From: Sipunculus nudus
Lineage: Eukaryota > Annelida > Sipuncula > Golfingiida > Sipunculidae
Assembly: GCA_026874595.1 (NCBI GenBank)
Contig: CM049318.1
Location: forward strand, 55,815,250 to 55,879,249
Length of the DNA stretch: 64,000 nt
Direction: 5' to 3'
In this document: piece after piece, positions 1-10,200 of the stretch
Position numbering within the stretch: the stretch's first letter is position 1
Layout: each line of letters starts with the position of its first letter
Notes under the pieces: model-generated
Seen by the model: only the letters and a program-made list of their open reading frames with translations
What the model was told of the DNA's origin: nothing
The model's database searches: none
Made by a program: the position numbers and the translations under genes

Positions 1-63
1 TAGGAAAATGACCATGTTCTCTCTGACGCTACCTGTGCCAGTTGTCTTTTAGCTGATTGTAAA

Positions 64-272
64 TCAATAGTCACTGCCATAGCGGTGGTGATTTCTCTGC
101 AAAGCCTCTTCGAGAACCGGCAGGAATTGCTCATCATCCCGGAGAAACAGAGCTGGTTGTAACGCTCCGTATCCATGACCGGAAGCAAATTCCTCTTCCT
201 CAGAAGCAGCATACAAAAGTCGCTTCATGACGCGTGTGGAACTGAGATAACGTCGCTCTTCATCTGTTACAT
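64..272 (-). CDS. Exon 9: C-terminal exon with stop
   Basis: After CACTTTTTCAG| (AG at 273-274) the frame is open for 69 residues to TGA at 64-66. Phase 1 in matches exon 8 and the equivalent module 1 and 2 introns. It encodes a charged helical segment (VMKRLLYAASEEEEF and onward), loosely like the module 1 and 2 extensions. The 3' UTR runs off the window start. Confidence 0.6.
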
Positions 273-3200
273 CTGAAAAAGTGTGTAAGGGTGTGAATAA
301 AGTAAATTAATGTAATATTTTTATGCCACTTGCTTCTTACATACTTGTGTGTTATTTACAAAGAGACAGACTTAACTAAGAGAATATTTTTCTATCTAGA
401 GGTTACCGGTTTGACTAGTGATCTTTTTGGCTTCCCACACACATCAATGAGGGCTACAGCATGATCATTTATTGGAATCGTTGCTTTCAATGGTTGCTAA
501 AAACTTACGAAATATTGGCCGCCAAGAATTCAGCATAATCAAAGTAGACATCCCGGTGGCGATGGCAGTGGCATAGGAATTGCCACGCTGATCCGGCAAT
601 CTATAATTGTTGGAGCTACAGGGATCTGTAGTTGAAGATGGACCAGCTAATCCTTCACCCTGGGCAAGAAAGTGCAAGAACCTACTTTTGGGTGTAAATT
701 GGCTCGTATTCCCCGTGCCATCGCACGATCCAATGGCAATGGTTTCGGAAGCTGGAAAGGCGAACCTGCCATCTTCACTCTCAGCGGCGGATATGATTGT
801 CATTTTATCTGTTAATTTTTTCACCTCTGCTCCTAAATCCGATGTTTTTTCAGGATATCCGAAAAAGCCTGCTGAAATATTAGCAATCTGAATAGATCCA
901 TTGTTTGACAAATATTGAATACCTTGTCTGAATGAATCCACAGTAATCCTACCAATATCTGTGGCTATTTTGATGTTGTAAACCTTGATTTTGTCACTTA
1001 ATCCTGTGTTAGTGAAGAATGACCAAAACAGCCCGATAACAATGCTTCCATGTCCACACGAGTCTTGGTCTGCCGGAGAATTCGGCACAAAGGTTATGTT
1101 CTCAACATCTCTCATGTCATGAAAATGAATATGCGTTGTATTGCATCCAGAATCAAGGAAAGCTACGTGAATTTTTTCGTTTACTCCCCCCGTGTGTTCG
1201 ATAATATAGTCAATGCTGTCTTTCATTCCTTCAATAAATGTTCCCTGGATTAATTCGGAAAGGTCTTTTGTTCTTTCCTGAAAAAAAAATCAGTGCACAT
1301 TCCTTAAGTGACTCTTAAATTCAGAAAAAATAAAGGGCTTTGTTTCATGAGAGTTTTCAACTTCGAGTCACTTTTATAGATCCAAGAGCAAGGGTTGGTT
1401 TCTGCCGGAAAAAGTTTTACCTTTCTACCCTGCCGAGGGCAGAAATAAGGCAGAAAACCATTCTGTCAGGCAGAAATGGCAGATTGAATTATCAAAAATT
1501 ATATTAAATTTTAACAAGAGATAGTAAACTTAATAAACCAAAGGCTGCCTTAAATACAAGCAGGTATTAATATATTAAGAAATGATAGTCATTTTATTCA
1601 ATACAGTCAATGATTATAATGCCAATTCACTTTCTGTAATAAGCAAGGTATGAAAGTTCGAGGCAGGTACAGAGGAGGCAGGATTATAAATTGCTTTAAT
1701 TTCCAGCTGAAAACAGCAAAAACCCAAATTTGCCCAAATTTATGACTAAGGGATTTATAATAACTGTAGTCTGTAGGAGGAACATTAACCTTACTGATAA
1801 ATGCATTATTTAAATAATATGGTAGTGTGTTAAGTATGTGAGGTACAAGTTATTTGTATTGTCAGTGTAGTCACAGGGATGTTCTTGACTCAAAATTTTC
1901 AGGTGCATGTGATCCATGATCTCCAGTTGACTTGGATTATGCAGTTTCAGTTCTAGAGCCTGTACTGTCCTGTAGGTTCCTGCTCAAGCAGGATACCATA
2001 TATGTATGTGTGGCACATGGGTTCTGAACTTTTTAGGCTCGAGTAATGTCATTATATCAGCCCTTTAGGTTTGCTGATATATATTATTTTGTTTACATAG
2101 TCATTCGTGTGTCACTGGTACCTGAAATGATGTAACAGAGCCTAGCTCCAGTAGCACTCTCCTAAGGTTGAGCATCTAAGGGGATAGGGTGGGCAAGCCT
2201 GAGTCCAGTGGATTTTATTGATGAGAGTGATGTGGAAAAATCATATGCTCTTTTATTCATGATATAATGCTGACTTTGATGCTGCTAACACAGCCTCTGA
2301 CCTTTGGCGCAGGAACCTTGCTTAAGTTTAGCTTATTCTGACTAAGTGATCAGTCAAGCCCCCCCCCCCACCTATAGTTTATATAAATTTGTCAGGCCTT
2401 TTTCAGGGAGTACCTTTACCCTCCAGTAATTATTAATATATTCTGTCACAAGTTTATATCTTGATCATTTTCATTACTGCTATATTACTGCTGTATTTTC
2501 TGGATCATATTTAAATTAGTTAGCAATTTTATCGTATTTTTTAGGGAATTTCTGCCCTTATGGCAGAAACAAGGGAGAAATTATTTCTGCCGCACGACAG
2601 TTGCTTTGCAGAAAACCACGGCAGAAATGACAATGACAGAAACTTGCCAACCCTGCCCAGAGCTAAATATATGTCCGGACTGTTGTCAGCAGATTCACTA
2701 AAAACGTTTATGTAAATCCTCACACTTTTTTTCTTAAACTTTTAGGATTTCATTTGATGCTGTTGAATCAATGCTCACCGTTCGATGTTGTTCATTAAAG
2801 GATGGTTCAGCTTCTACTTCCATGGGTTCATTTTCATGCTCTGTAGTCTGTAGGAGGAACATTAACCTTACTGATAAATGCATTATTTAAATAATATGGT
2901 AGTGTGTTAAGTATGTGTGGTACAAATTATTTGTATTGTCAAAGAAACGTAACGCATGACGTAAAAGAAACAAACCTCGCCATTTCTGGGCGCCTGCCTT
3001 CCCGATGCTTCTTTGCTCAGGGTGTGTTCCTTTGCGTCACCACATACTTTTGTCCTATTAAAATGTCACAGACACTCAGAGACAGATTGATTTTGACATT
3101 TAAAGATATGAAGAATTAATAAATTTTCCTATAGAAATATGTAAAGTATTACATTTTAACTCAACATATTATACACTCGAAAAAGAATGGAACGCAGCTT

Positions 3201-5940
3201 TTTGTCGCATATAATGTGGTATTTTATAGAGCAATCATGGTCAATAATGGTGCTAGAAGTCTAAATATTCTTAGAATACCTTTCTTACATGCTGTTTTTT
3301 TTAATGTCTAATTTTCTATTTGTTCTTCTTATCCTAAATTAAACTCAATATATACATATTTTGGGCAGCTTGTGGAACTGAGGAAGATTTAAATTGTGTG
3401 AAACCGATTCTTACCATTCAGGCCTTCAGCATTAAACATAAGCATATAATCAAAACTGTTGGAATTGAGAAGTCCCACACTGGGAACTGACGAGGGTTAG
3501 TCATAATCAACTGCAGCTGGATGGGTGGGAACCCGTAACAGTTACAGTAGAGACAGAAAAAGAGAGATTTCACTCTCAAAGGAAGGCTCAATTTGTGCTG
3601 CAAGTATTTCATATATGCTTGACATGTATGTGATGTATGTGTACCAGAGTGCCATTACTAATTTGGAATGATGATAACAAGCTAGGTGATTTGCAAATGG
3701 TCTGCATCTTCTCGAAGTTGCGATAATACACATTTAACCCAATTGTTATAGTATCTTAGGGGTTCTTTTCGGTCCGTAATGCATGACAATTATATACCTT
3801 GATTCCACTCCTCTTCGTACTTTTGCAGCAGGAAGATTAAACAACTTTACTGGTATGAAGAACCTAGAATTCCTCAAATCAATTGGGTTGACCTTTTTTA
3901 ACTTCTTAAGAATCAAGGGGTTCTCGGTGAAAAACTTGAGATCGCCTTCTTCAAACATTAGCCGAGTAAACACATCTCTCATTGCTGCTGTTTGCCCTTT
4001 CGTTGTTCCTGATTAAGTTTACATGTAAAGAGAATATTTCAGATAAGTGTAAATTCTTAGATATGCAATAGTTAATTTGATTGTTATCGTTTTTGCGCAT
4101 GTCTGAAGTCAGGTTGTAAATTATGTGTCATTTCGAATTAATATGCTTGTTTCATCAGATTGGCTGGTTTTTCAAAAAGGATTATCGCTTTTACGATTAC
4201 AGATTGGAATGTGAACTTTACAATATTACGAGTATACCTGTTAGTTTTCCTGTCAGCATTGCAGCACCGGCAAGTGCAGCTGCAAGACCAACCGATATCT
4301 CCTTGCCCTTTGCTGCTTGAAAGAGGTTAGAATCATCTATCCCGTACCTGTGGTTAGCAACAAAACACCCCTTCTCCGGAGCTGTGAATTCAGCTTTCGT
4401 TTCCCTGTCTAAACGTTGTCCTGACAGGTCATGACGGCCAATCCTGATTGGGTTCCCTGCGTCATTGTCATCCTTAATATATGAGCAGCAGAAAGCAGGG
4501 CACAGAACCACATATTTTTCGGCCAAAAGTTTCAAAGTTTCTCTCAGGTCTGCAGTTATATCATCTTGTGCTATGTCTATAGGCAAGCAAACAATGTCAA
4601 ATATTCCTGTATTTTCAACCAGGTAGTGACAATGTTGTTCAAGCAATATGAGGCTTATCCTTCCAGACGATGTGCTGACATTTTTACTGCCGAGGTGAAA
4701 AAAATCTGGCAGATGTTTGAACGCCTGACATATAGTGCTTGCAATCTTTGTCCCAAGTCCTTGTTTGTCGCACCAATGTGCGTCTTCTTCTTGCGACGGG
4801 CTTTCAAAAGAGGCATACTTAAAATATGGATGATCCTTTTGCACACCCGTGCTAAAAATCAGGATACTTATTCTATTCTCCGCATCTACTTGTGCAGGTA
4901 AAGTCCTTGCAAACTTCTCATAAAGGAAAGCAGAAGTGACTTCTGGTATCTCTAATTCTCTTGTCTGGAAGTGACATTTACTGATTAAACAGGTGAATTG
5001 AGGTAGTGAAATTTAATTTAAAAAAAATCACGCTTGTTACAATGTCTCATATAAATATTAGATCAACTGAAAGGACTTTGTGTTAGTATTACCATAAAAC
5101 TTTAGGTTCTTCTAATATTTTTACCTTCTGCGTTTTTTTGACACCTGAGTCGACTGCCCTGACAAAAGTGTTGTCTTTTGCTGTTGCAGTGCACTTTTCT
5201 TTGCTGGGTGAATCATAAAAAAAAAATTGCTCGATATGTGCGACAAACCTTGTGACAACGCCAAAACAAAGGAAAACGTTTACAAGCAAATGTCTTGAAT
5301 TATGACGTGAAACGCCACTTGTATTAAATACGTAAAGGGAGCATACATGGACGGCTCCATATCCAAACAAGAAGTAAAATCCAAGAAGTAAAATCCAGTC
5401 AGGATAATAAATAATGTTTCTTTCCTGATATTGGAAAATATGTTAATAGTGATGTTTTATAGTTTCGCCTCTTGATATAACAACAGATACCTGTCCTGGG
5501 TGTACACATTTTTTTACTTTTACATCCCAAAGTACAAGAAAGGAAATTGCATATATTTTTAACGTAACGTTTATAAATGAGTTTATCACGCGCTTTAGAG
5601 GTCCATTGATGACATTAAGGAGTTGATATTTGTTAAATATTCTAGAAAATACTTTATCGGGGCTACAAGTAAGTGTATTAGTAGGTCACTCACCCATTAT
5701 TGACGTCATGATTTATCTGGTTATGCACGGTGCGATTTTCCCATTGATCGTAAAGTTTCATTGGTAAAATCAGATTATTGTAATCCTTTATGTTCTCCTC
5801 GGCCAACTTCATGGACTTCATGATCAAAGGATTATCGGAGAGTAACTCGTGGTCCCCCTTTTTGAACAAAAGTCCTCGAAAAACCTGTTTTATATTTTCA
5901 GTACGACTTCCTGATTTTGTGGCTGGACCAAAACATAAAA

Positions 5941-5991
<51 letters not shown>

Positions 5992-7225
5992 TTATATCTT
6001 ATATATATATATATATATATATCTTTATATAAAGATATATTTCTTTAATTCGCTAAATCTGAATCATAGTCAAACATTATATATTGGGTTTACACTGAAA
6101 ACACTTTAAAATATTTCTGACAACTATTCTCTGTGTACAGAGGTAATCTCTCGTGAAAAGAGAAACAATAAGGTCAGGTGTTTTATCAAACAATAGATGA
6201 AATATATTTCCTGATATTTAAACACTTTTAAACACACTTATTCATATCGGCCTATTACCTGTATGTCTCTTACAAAGAAGCGCCACTCCAGCCACAGCGG
6301 TCGCTAGTCCCAGTGATATGTCCAAGCCTCTGCCGACCTTGAAGAGAGTAGGATCGTCAACTACATAGTGGTGATTGGCCACGAAAAATCCTGTCTCCAC
6401 AGTTGTAAAATCAGGTCGTGTGGTTTGGTCAAGACACCTTCCGGACATGTCATGGCTCCCAATTCTGACTGGACCTTCAAGTTGGCATCCTCCTTGTGGC
6501 AACTTGAACTGGGCATGGCAAAAAGTCACAAATTTTTCAGCCACGTTCTGAATAATCTCAGTGTTGAGTTTCTGAAGGAGGTCCTCCTGGATTGTGTCTG
6601 TTGGAAGGATAATAATGTCAATTTCCGTCTTGTTATGCTTTAGGTGATTAATTATATTCTGGAGAGCGAGTAAATCAACTTCGCCTGCTGGCGTCAAGAT
6701 GTTTTTGCTGTACAAGACAATTCTGTCTTGAGCATACTTGAACACCTGACAAATAGTGCTGGCAATTTGCGTTCCGCTGCCACGTGTATCATGCCAGTCT
6801 TTTTTTATGTCATCACCTGGCAGGCGTCCGAAGGACACATTCTTAAAATACGGATGGTTTCGCTCGACCCCTGAATTGAGGATAAGAATGTGTACCTTTC
6901 TGGCGAACAATATATGTGACCGGATGCCCTCTGCGAATCGCAGGTACTGAAAAGCTGGTGTAACATCAGGCAAACCAACCTGGCTTTCTGTTTGCAAGGG
7001 TGTATTTGATTTGATGGATAAAAGCGATTCTGCCTTGGCTTCAGATTGTGTCGGCTCAGTATGATTACTCTCTGATAGTTTTCCAGCCACATTTGTAGTG
7101 ATCAACGGAGCGTAGTCGGTAGGGTCTGATTGTCTCTTTGTTTTATGTCTATCGCTCATGGATGGATACGAGAGTTTCCTTTCAATAGCCTGAGATTTAT
7201 CAACCTCTTCAGCTATGCCCGACAT
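64..7225 (-). CDS. Nine-exon gene with three tandem subtilisin-like (S8) modules
   Basis: I join nine minus-strand exons (6259-7225, 5694-5910, 5125-5203, 4238-4964, 3798-4008, 3415-3479, 2779-2840, 509-1277, 64-272). Every junction has GT/AG ends and matching phase (1,2,0,1,2,1,0,1), giving 1102 codons including the stop. Three modules follow one plan: an S8-like core exon, then a C-terminal extension exon, with the core/extension intron always in phase 1 just after the core. Module 1 (about residues 105-395) and module 2 (about 425-755) lack the catalytic triad. Module 3 (777-1101) has Asp about 818 in LDSG, His about 852 in CGHGS and Ser about 1010 in RGNSYATA. Family knowledge: S8 enzymes are serine endopeptidases; catalytically dead copies often act as scaffolds or regulators. 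Substrate and location are unknown. No ATG precedes a signal peptide in the visible exons; an in-frame hydrophobic stretch upstream of the chosen ATG (7225) begins only at GTG. Alternative: two or three adjacent genes. Confidence 0.62.
509..1277 (-). CDS. Exon 8: S8 module 3 with intact catalytic triad
   Basis: Starts after a strong 3' splice site (T-run then CAG, AG at 1278-1279) and ends TTTC|GTAAGT at 509, phase 0 in and phase 1 out. It is open for 256 codons. Motifs in order: Asp in VAFLDSG, His in CGHGSIVIG, substrate-cleft-like IANISAGFFG, then PASETIAIGSCDGTG and Ser in RGNSYATAIATG. All three triad residues are present and spaced as in S8 enzymes. The usual oxyanion-hole segment AAGN reads AAES, so the expected Asn is not in place and activity is uncertain. 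Without splicing at 509 the frame continues 14 codons to a stop. Confidence 0.72.
1390..2655. mobile_element. hAT-like non-autonomous DNA element
   Basis: The right end reads TTGCCAACCCTG and the left end AAGGGTTGG with TTTCTGCC repeats, so the ends are imperfect inverted repeats carrying the CAGGGTTGGCA-type terminus seen in hAT elements. An 8-bp near-perfect target duplication flanks it (CCAAGAGC at 1382-1389, CCCAGAGC at 2656-2663), the length expected for hAT. No transposase frame is visible. It sits in the intron between exons 7 and 8 of the S8-like gene. Confidence 0.6.
1764..1863. repeat. 100-bp direct repeat, copy 1 (inside the hAT-like element)
   Basis: Nearly identical (about 2 mismatches) to 2841-2940. 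It begins CTGTAGTCTGTAGGAGGAAC. On the minus strand it ends in the same tandem acceptor-like CTACAGACTACAG. Confidence 0.85.
2779..2840 (-). CDS. Exon 7: acidic linker exon before module 3
   Basis: A 62-nt segment from CTACAG| (2841-2842) to ACG|GTGAGC (2779), phase 1 in and phase 0 out, encoding an acidic linker (EHENEPMEVEAEPSF). Its 3' splice site lies exactly at the edge of a roughly 100-bp sequence that also occurs at 1764-1863. Confidence 0.48.
2841..2940. repeat. 100-bp direct repeat, copy 2 (abuts exon 7)
   Basis: Same sequence as 1764-1863. The shared block starts exactly at the 3' splice site proposed for exon 7, so the repeat supplies that acceptor. Confidence 0.85.
3415..3479 (-). 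CDS. Exon 6: short linker exon
   Basis: A 65-nt open segment between TTCCCAG| (AG at 3480-3481) and GAATG|GTAAGA (3415). It enters in phase 2 and leaves in phase 1, fitting the exons on both sides. It encodes roughly SVGLLNSNSFDYMLMFNAEG. Support is from splice signals and phase alone. Confidence 0.45.
3798..4008 (-). CDS. Exon 5: C-terminal extension of module 2
   Basis: AATCAG| precedes the exon and TCAAG|GTATAT ends it; phase 1 in, phase 2 out, exactly as in the module 1 extension. It encodes a helical-looking stretch (RDVFTRLMFEEGD, then NPLILKKLKK). Reading through the donor would add about 18 codons before a stop, so a shorter separate protein is possible. Confidence 0.6.
4238..4964 (-). 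CDS. Exon 4: S8-like module 2 (pseudoprotease)
   Basis: Bounded by CACTTCCAG| at 4965 and ACAG|GTATAC at 4238, phase 0 in and phase 1 out. It aligns with module 1 over its length: both share a DHPYFK/NHPYFK motif after the Asp site, a GxGTxIASTICQ motif and an IRIGRHDLSG/VRIGSHDMSG motif. The Asp site reads FSTG (Ser), the His site GLGT (Leu) and the Ser region SVGLAAALAG, so the module should be catalytically dead. There are no internal stops across 242 codons. Confidence 0.68.
5125..5203 (-). CDS. Exon 3: linker between modules 1 and 2
   Basis: This 79-nt open segment is bounded by TTCACCCAG| and CAGAAG|GTAAAA. It enters in phase 2 and leaves in phase 0, matching both neighbours. It encodes a basic, polar linker (KEKCTATAKDNTF and onward) with no recognised domain. 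Phase agreement is the main support. Confidence 0.5.
5694..5910 (-). CDS. Exon 2: C-terminal extension of module 1
   Basis: A 3' splice site AATCAG lies at 5911-5916, the same hexamer as before the paralogous exon 3798-4008. The translation resembles that exon along its length (VFRGLLFKKGD versus VFTRLMFEEGD, then NPLI and a PMKL/PVKL motif). It ends at GG|GTGAGT (5694), phase 2. If the donor is not used, a TGA follows at once, which would end a separate module 1 protein. Confidence 0.6.
5949..6022. repeat. (TA)n microsatellite, interrupted
   Basis: About 70 bp of alternating T and A with one CTTTATATCTT interruption, in the intron between exons 1 and 2 of the S8-like gene. Confidence 0.95.
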
Positions 7226-7227
7226 CT
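6259..7227 (-). CDS. Exon 1: N-terminal linker and S8-like module 1 (pseudoprotease)
   Basis: The open frame runs back past the ATG at 7225, but no earlier ATG exists, and TTCAG sits directly before the ATG (AG at 7228-7229), so I place a 3' splice site there and a non-coding exon upstream. The first roughly 85 residues are polar, Ser/Thr/Lys-rich and probably disordered. The S8-like core follows: the Asp motif reads LNSGV (Asp to Asn), the His motif reads RGSGTQIAS (His to Ser), and the Ser region GLDISLGLATAVAG has no Ser in the aligned place. The exon ends ACAG|GTAATA at 6259, phase 1. Confidence 0.68.
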
Positions 7228-10200
7228 CTGAAGCATAATAACATAACGTTGTATATTTGGGAAACGTTAATTCTGTATAAGGATTTGTTTGGCACAGTAA
7301 GACGACTAAAAACCGAAGAATAATGTATATTTTTATTACTTTCACCACTTCACCTCTTCCTTTCCAATATATATGACAAATTTAAAACTCCTAAAAATCA
7401 TAAATTAAGGCATAATTGTAAAACTGATTTAAACTTTCTTGTAATAACAGACCTTATAATAAATTGGTCAGCTTTTTTGCAACGGATGTTCGAGTGGCTG
7501 TTAGAGCTAGGCGAAACCAATCAAAACTGCTCGCTCGCAACACCGATGAGTGGCCAGAGTTGCGCAGAGTTGCATTAGGGATGATAGAACGAGGGAGTGG
7601 GTTCTACAGCAAAGGAAAATGTTGGTGAATATTGATAAACGAACATTTTAGGTACCGTTGATAAACGGACTTGAAACGGTTCAGGACACGACACTTACAT
7701 TCCCTGGACATTTGAACTGACAAAACTTCCATGGGTTGGATATACACAATATTTCGAACCTGCCTCAGAGATTTTAAAACATTCCAGTTACTAACATGAC
7801 ATACAAACCCAGGGGCGCCATTACGGGGGTGGGGGGGGGATTCTAATTAACTCACCCCCTGATATTCAGAGAATAATACTTATATATTTGGGAATGGAAT
7901 ATATTAATAATTAGAATTATAGGCTTGAGTTCCATTTCTGAGTTTATTATTAAAAATAATATATCTAAAACTGGTTTAGAAGTAACATTTTTTAAACATT
8001 ATACTTAATTGTCATATATTTGAAATGTGTCACCTGTATGTACATCAAGGTATCTTCTGTCGGTTCTTCTTTTGATAGGCGCATATATCTAGGCTTAGGC
8101 CACACATGGTGTGTGCGCAGTCCATTATCTACGCTTTTATTGGCTACTCTGCGAATTGTGGTAAATAGGGCCCATTAGCCAACAACAGATTTTTTTTTCA
8201 GGATGACTCAGTTTTTTTCAAACTAGACAAGTAATCATTAAAGCTGATTGCAAACTGAACAAAGCCCTGACATGGTTCACAATTTGAGCCTCTCCCTCCC
8301 CTCTCTCTCTCCTTATGTGTGTGTGTGATACATAACGTTTTAGACCGTATGATTTAGAAGTATAAACAGAAAAAGGTTAAGACAGCAAAACAGTCTGTTT
8401 TCCCAGACACACCTAAAGTTTATAACCGAGTTTGTGTGACATAAACAGTTTTAAGGTGTTACTACAATAAATATAGAACATTCTGTCTGAACTACCATTC
8501 CTCAATTGGTTCTAATCAAGTATAGAATCAAATCACCTATGTAAAACTGACGAGTCAGGACTGGGGTCTTGTTTGCTCCAGAAAGGACATCCAATATGCT
8601 CATTGATCCTTACAGCTTGCAAAAGTGCATGTATCGACAAATCTAACTAAATTTAAATTGGCTTAACGAGATTGTAACCAACATTTATAGTAGAAAAGTG
8701 GATATCAAGTGTAATAATGGACATTATCCGCATTTTCCATGCATTCGAAAATACACCAGGGAATGCTATTGCACTTCAGATATAATGTGGTTGAAATGCA
8801 TACAACGAAATGCGTTTACAAGGGCATCCCCGCTGCGCAATGTTAAATGGAAAAAGCTATATATATACCGAACACTGACAGTCGATCACAAGCTTAGACC
8901 GAAAACTGAGCATGTGGATATAGGCCAAGTGCAAAGGAGCACCTGGGCAAGCAACTAGGTTGGATGTTGAATTAATCTCACTTAGATGTACCATAAAGAA
9001 CGGCTTTCTGTATCAAATGAACAATGACCAACCAGTATGCAAACATAAAAAAAAAAAAAACATTTCGAGAAGAGCTATAAGTGCAAAAGGAACTAGGATG
9101 CATAGATCTGGTAACAAGGACACTCATTGTGCCATTTATATCCTCCTGGTTAAAACAAGGGCATTCAGGGTTACTAGTCCACCAATATGGAACTGACACG
9201 TATCTTAAGAAATTTTCCAAAAAATGCTACAATTATAAGTAAACTCTTAAGCTGCATATATAGTGTACTACCACCTGAATGTTATATAACTGTCACAGCG
9301 ATAATGAAATATTGTTTTTATTTTTAGTTTATAGTATGCACTTGTACAGTAGAGCGTTACATATTGATATTACGTTAAGAATTTACATGTATTATTATTA
9401 TTACATTACTGTTGATCAGTATTTTCAGTATTAGTACTGGATCGTGAAAGAGCTAAAGATGTAATTATCAAACTTCAAGCACATATCATGCCGCTTGTTA
9501 TATTTCAAGATTTCCACAGTAGAACATTAGAGAGATCAGAGACTTTTTGCAGAAATACGAGACGAAACCTGTAACAAATCCATTCAGACAAATACAATAC
9601 AAATTTTAGATAGGCCGTTGCGGAATATGACAGAAGGTCTGAACGGCAGAGAGGATCTTCAAACAAAAGGGCCAAACCATCACTACCAACAAGAGTTAAA
9701 AGAGATTAGTAAATATAAAGGAGATAAGGTTAGAATTACACAGACTGACAGAACCGGATATTGAGATGACATTAGTTGTTAGGTATAGATTGTGGTGCTC
9801 ATATTAGCTAAACCTGGGAATGAAAGTATGTACAGATGATACAGAAACATTTCAGAGGTTAAAAATAAGGACAGTTCTATCTGTAGATCAATTTCAGTAA
9901 AAAGATAACCTCTCTCTGGCTTTCAAGTTCCCTTATTTATTCCATTGCCATTTGCATTTAGGATAACTTCAGGCCAAGGTTTCAGTTTGGAAGGATTAGA
10001 CATGATTTTGATCGAGAATGAAAAAGCTACCATTGACATCTGTTTCTAAAAAAGAGCTGGGGTAGTAGACGGATTGGATATTTTGAGGGAGCTAAACTAG
10101 AGGTAATCGAGAAGGATGAGGGTGTAATTTGTAAAATTGTAGACAAAAAATCAAGGATACTGTATAGCAAATTTTACTTAAGAATTATGTACTTTACGAA

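Noticed and set aside
607-1253. Plus-strand frames of 94 and 67 codons at 607-1253
   Set aside because: They are the antisense of the S8 module 3 exon and show no family motifs.
4566-4901. Plus-strand 111-codon frame
   Set aside because: It is the antisense of the S8-like module 2 exon, whose minus-strand motifs are clear.
5790-6032. Plus-strand 80-codon frame ending in alternating Ile-Tyr
   Set aside because: It is the antisense of the module 1 extension exon followed by the TA microsatellite.
6242-7348. Start of the module 1 frame at 7348 with a hydrophobic, signal-peptide-like N-terminus
   Set aside because: The codon there is GTG with no upstream ATG in frame, and a splice acceptor lies just before the ATG at 7225. 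I keep it only as an alternative if an upstream exon reads into it.
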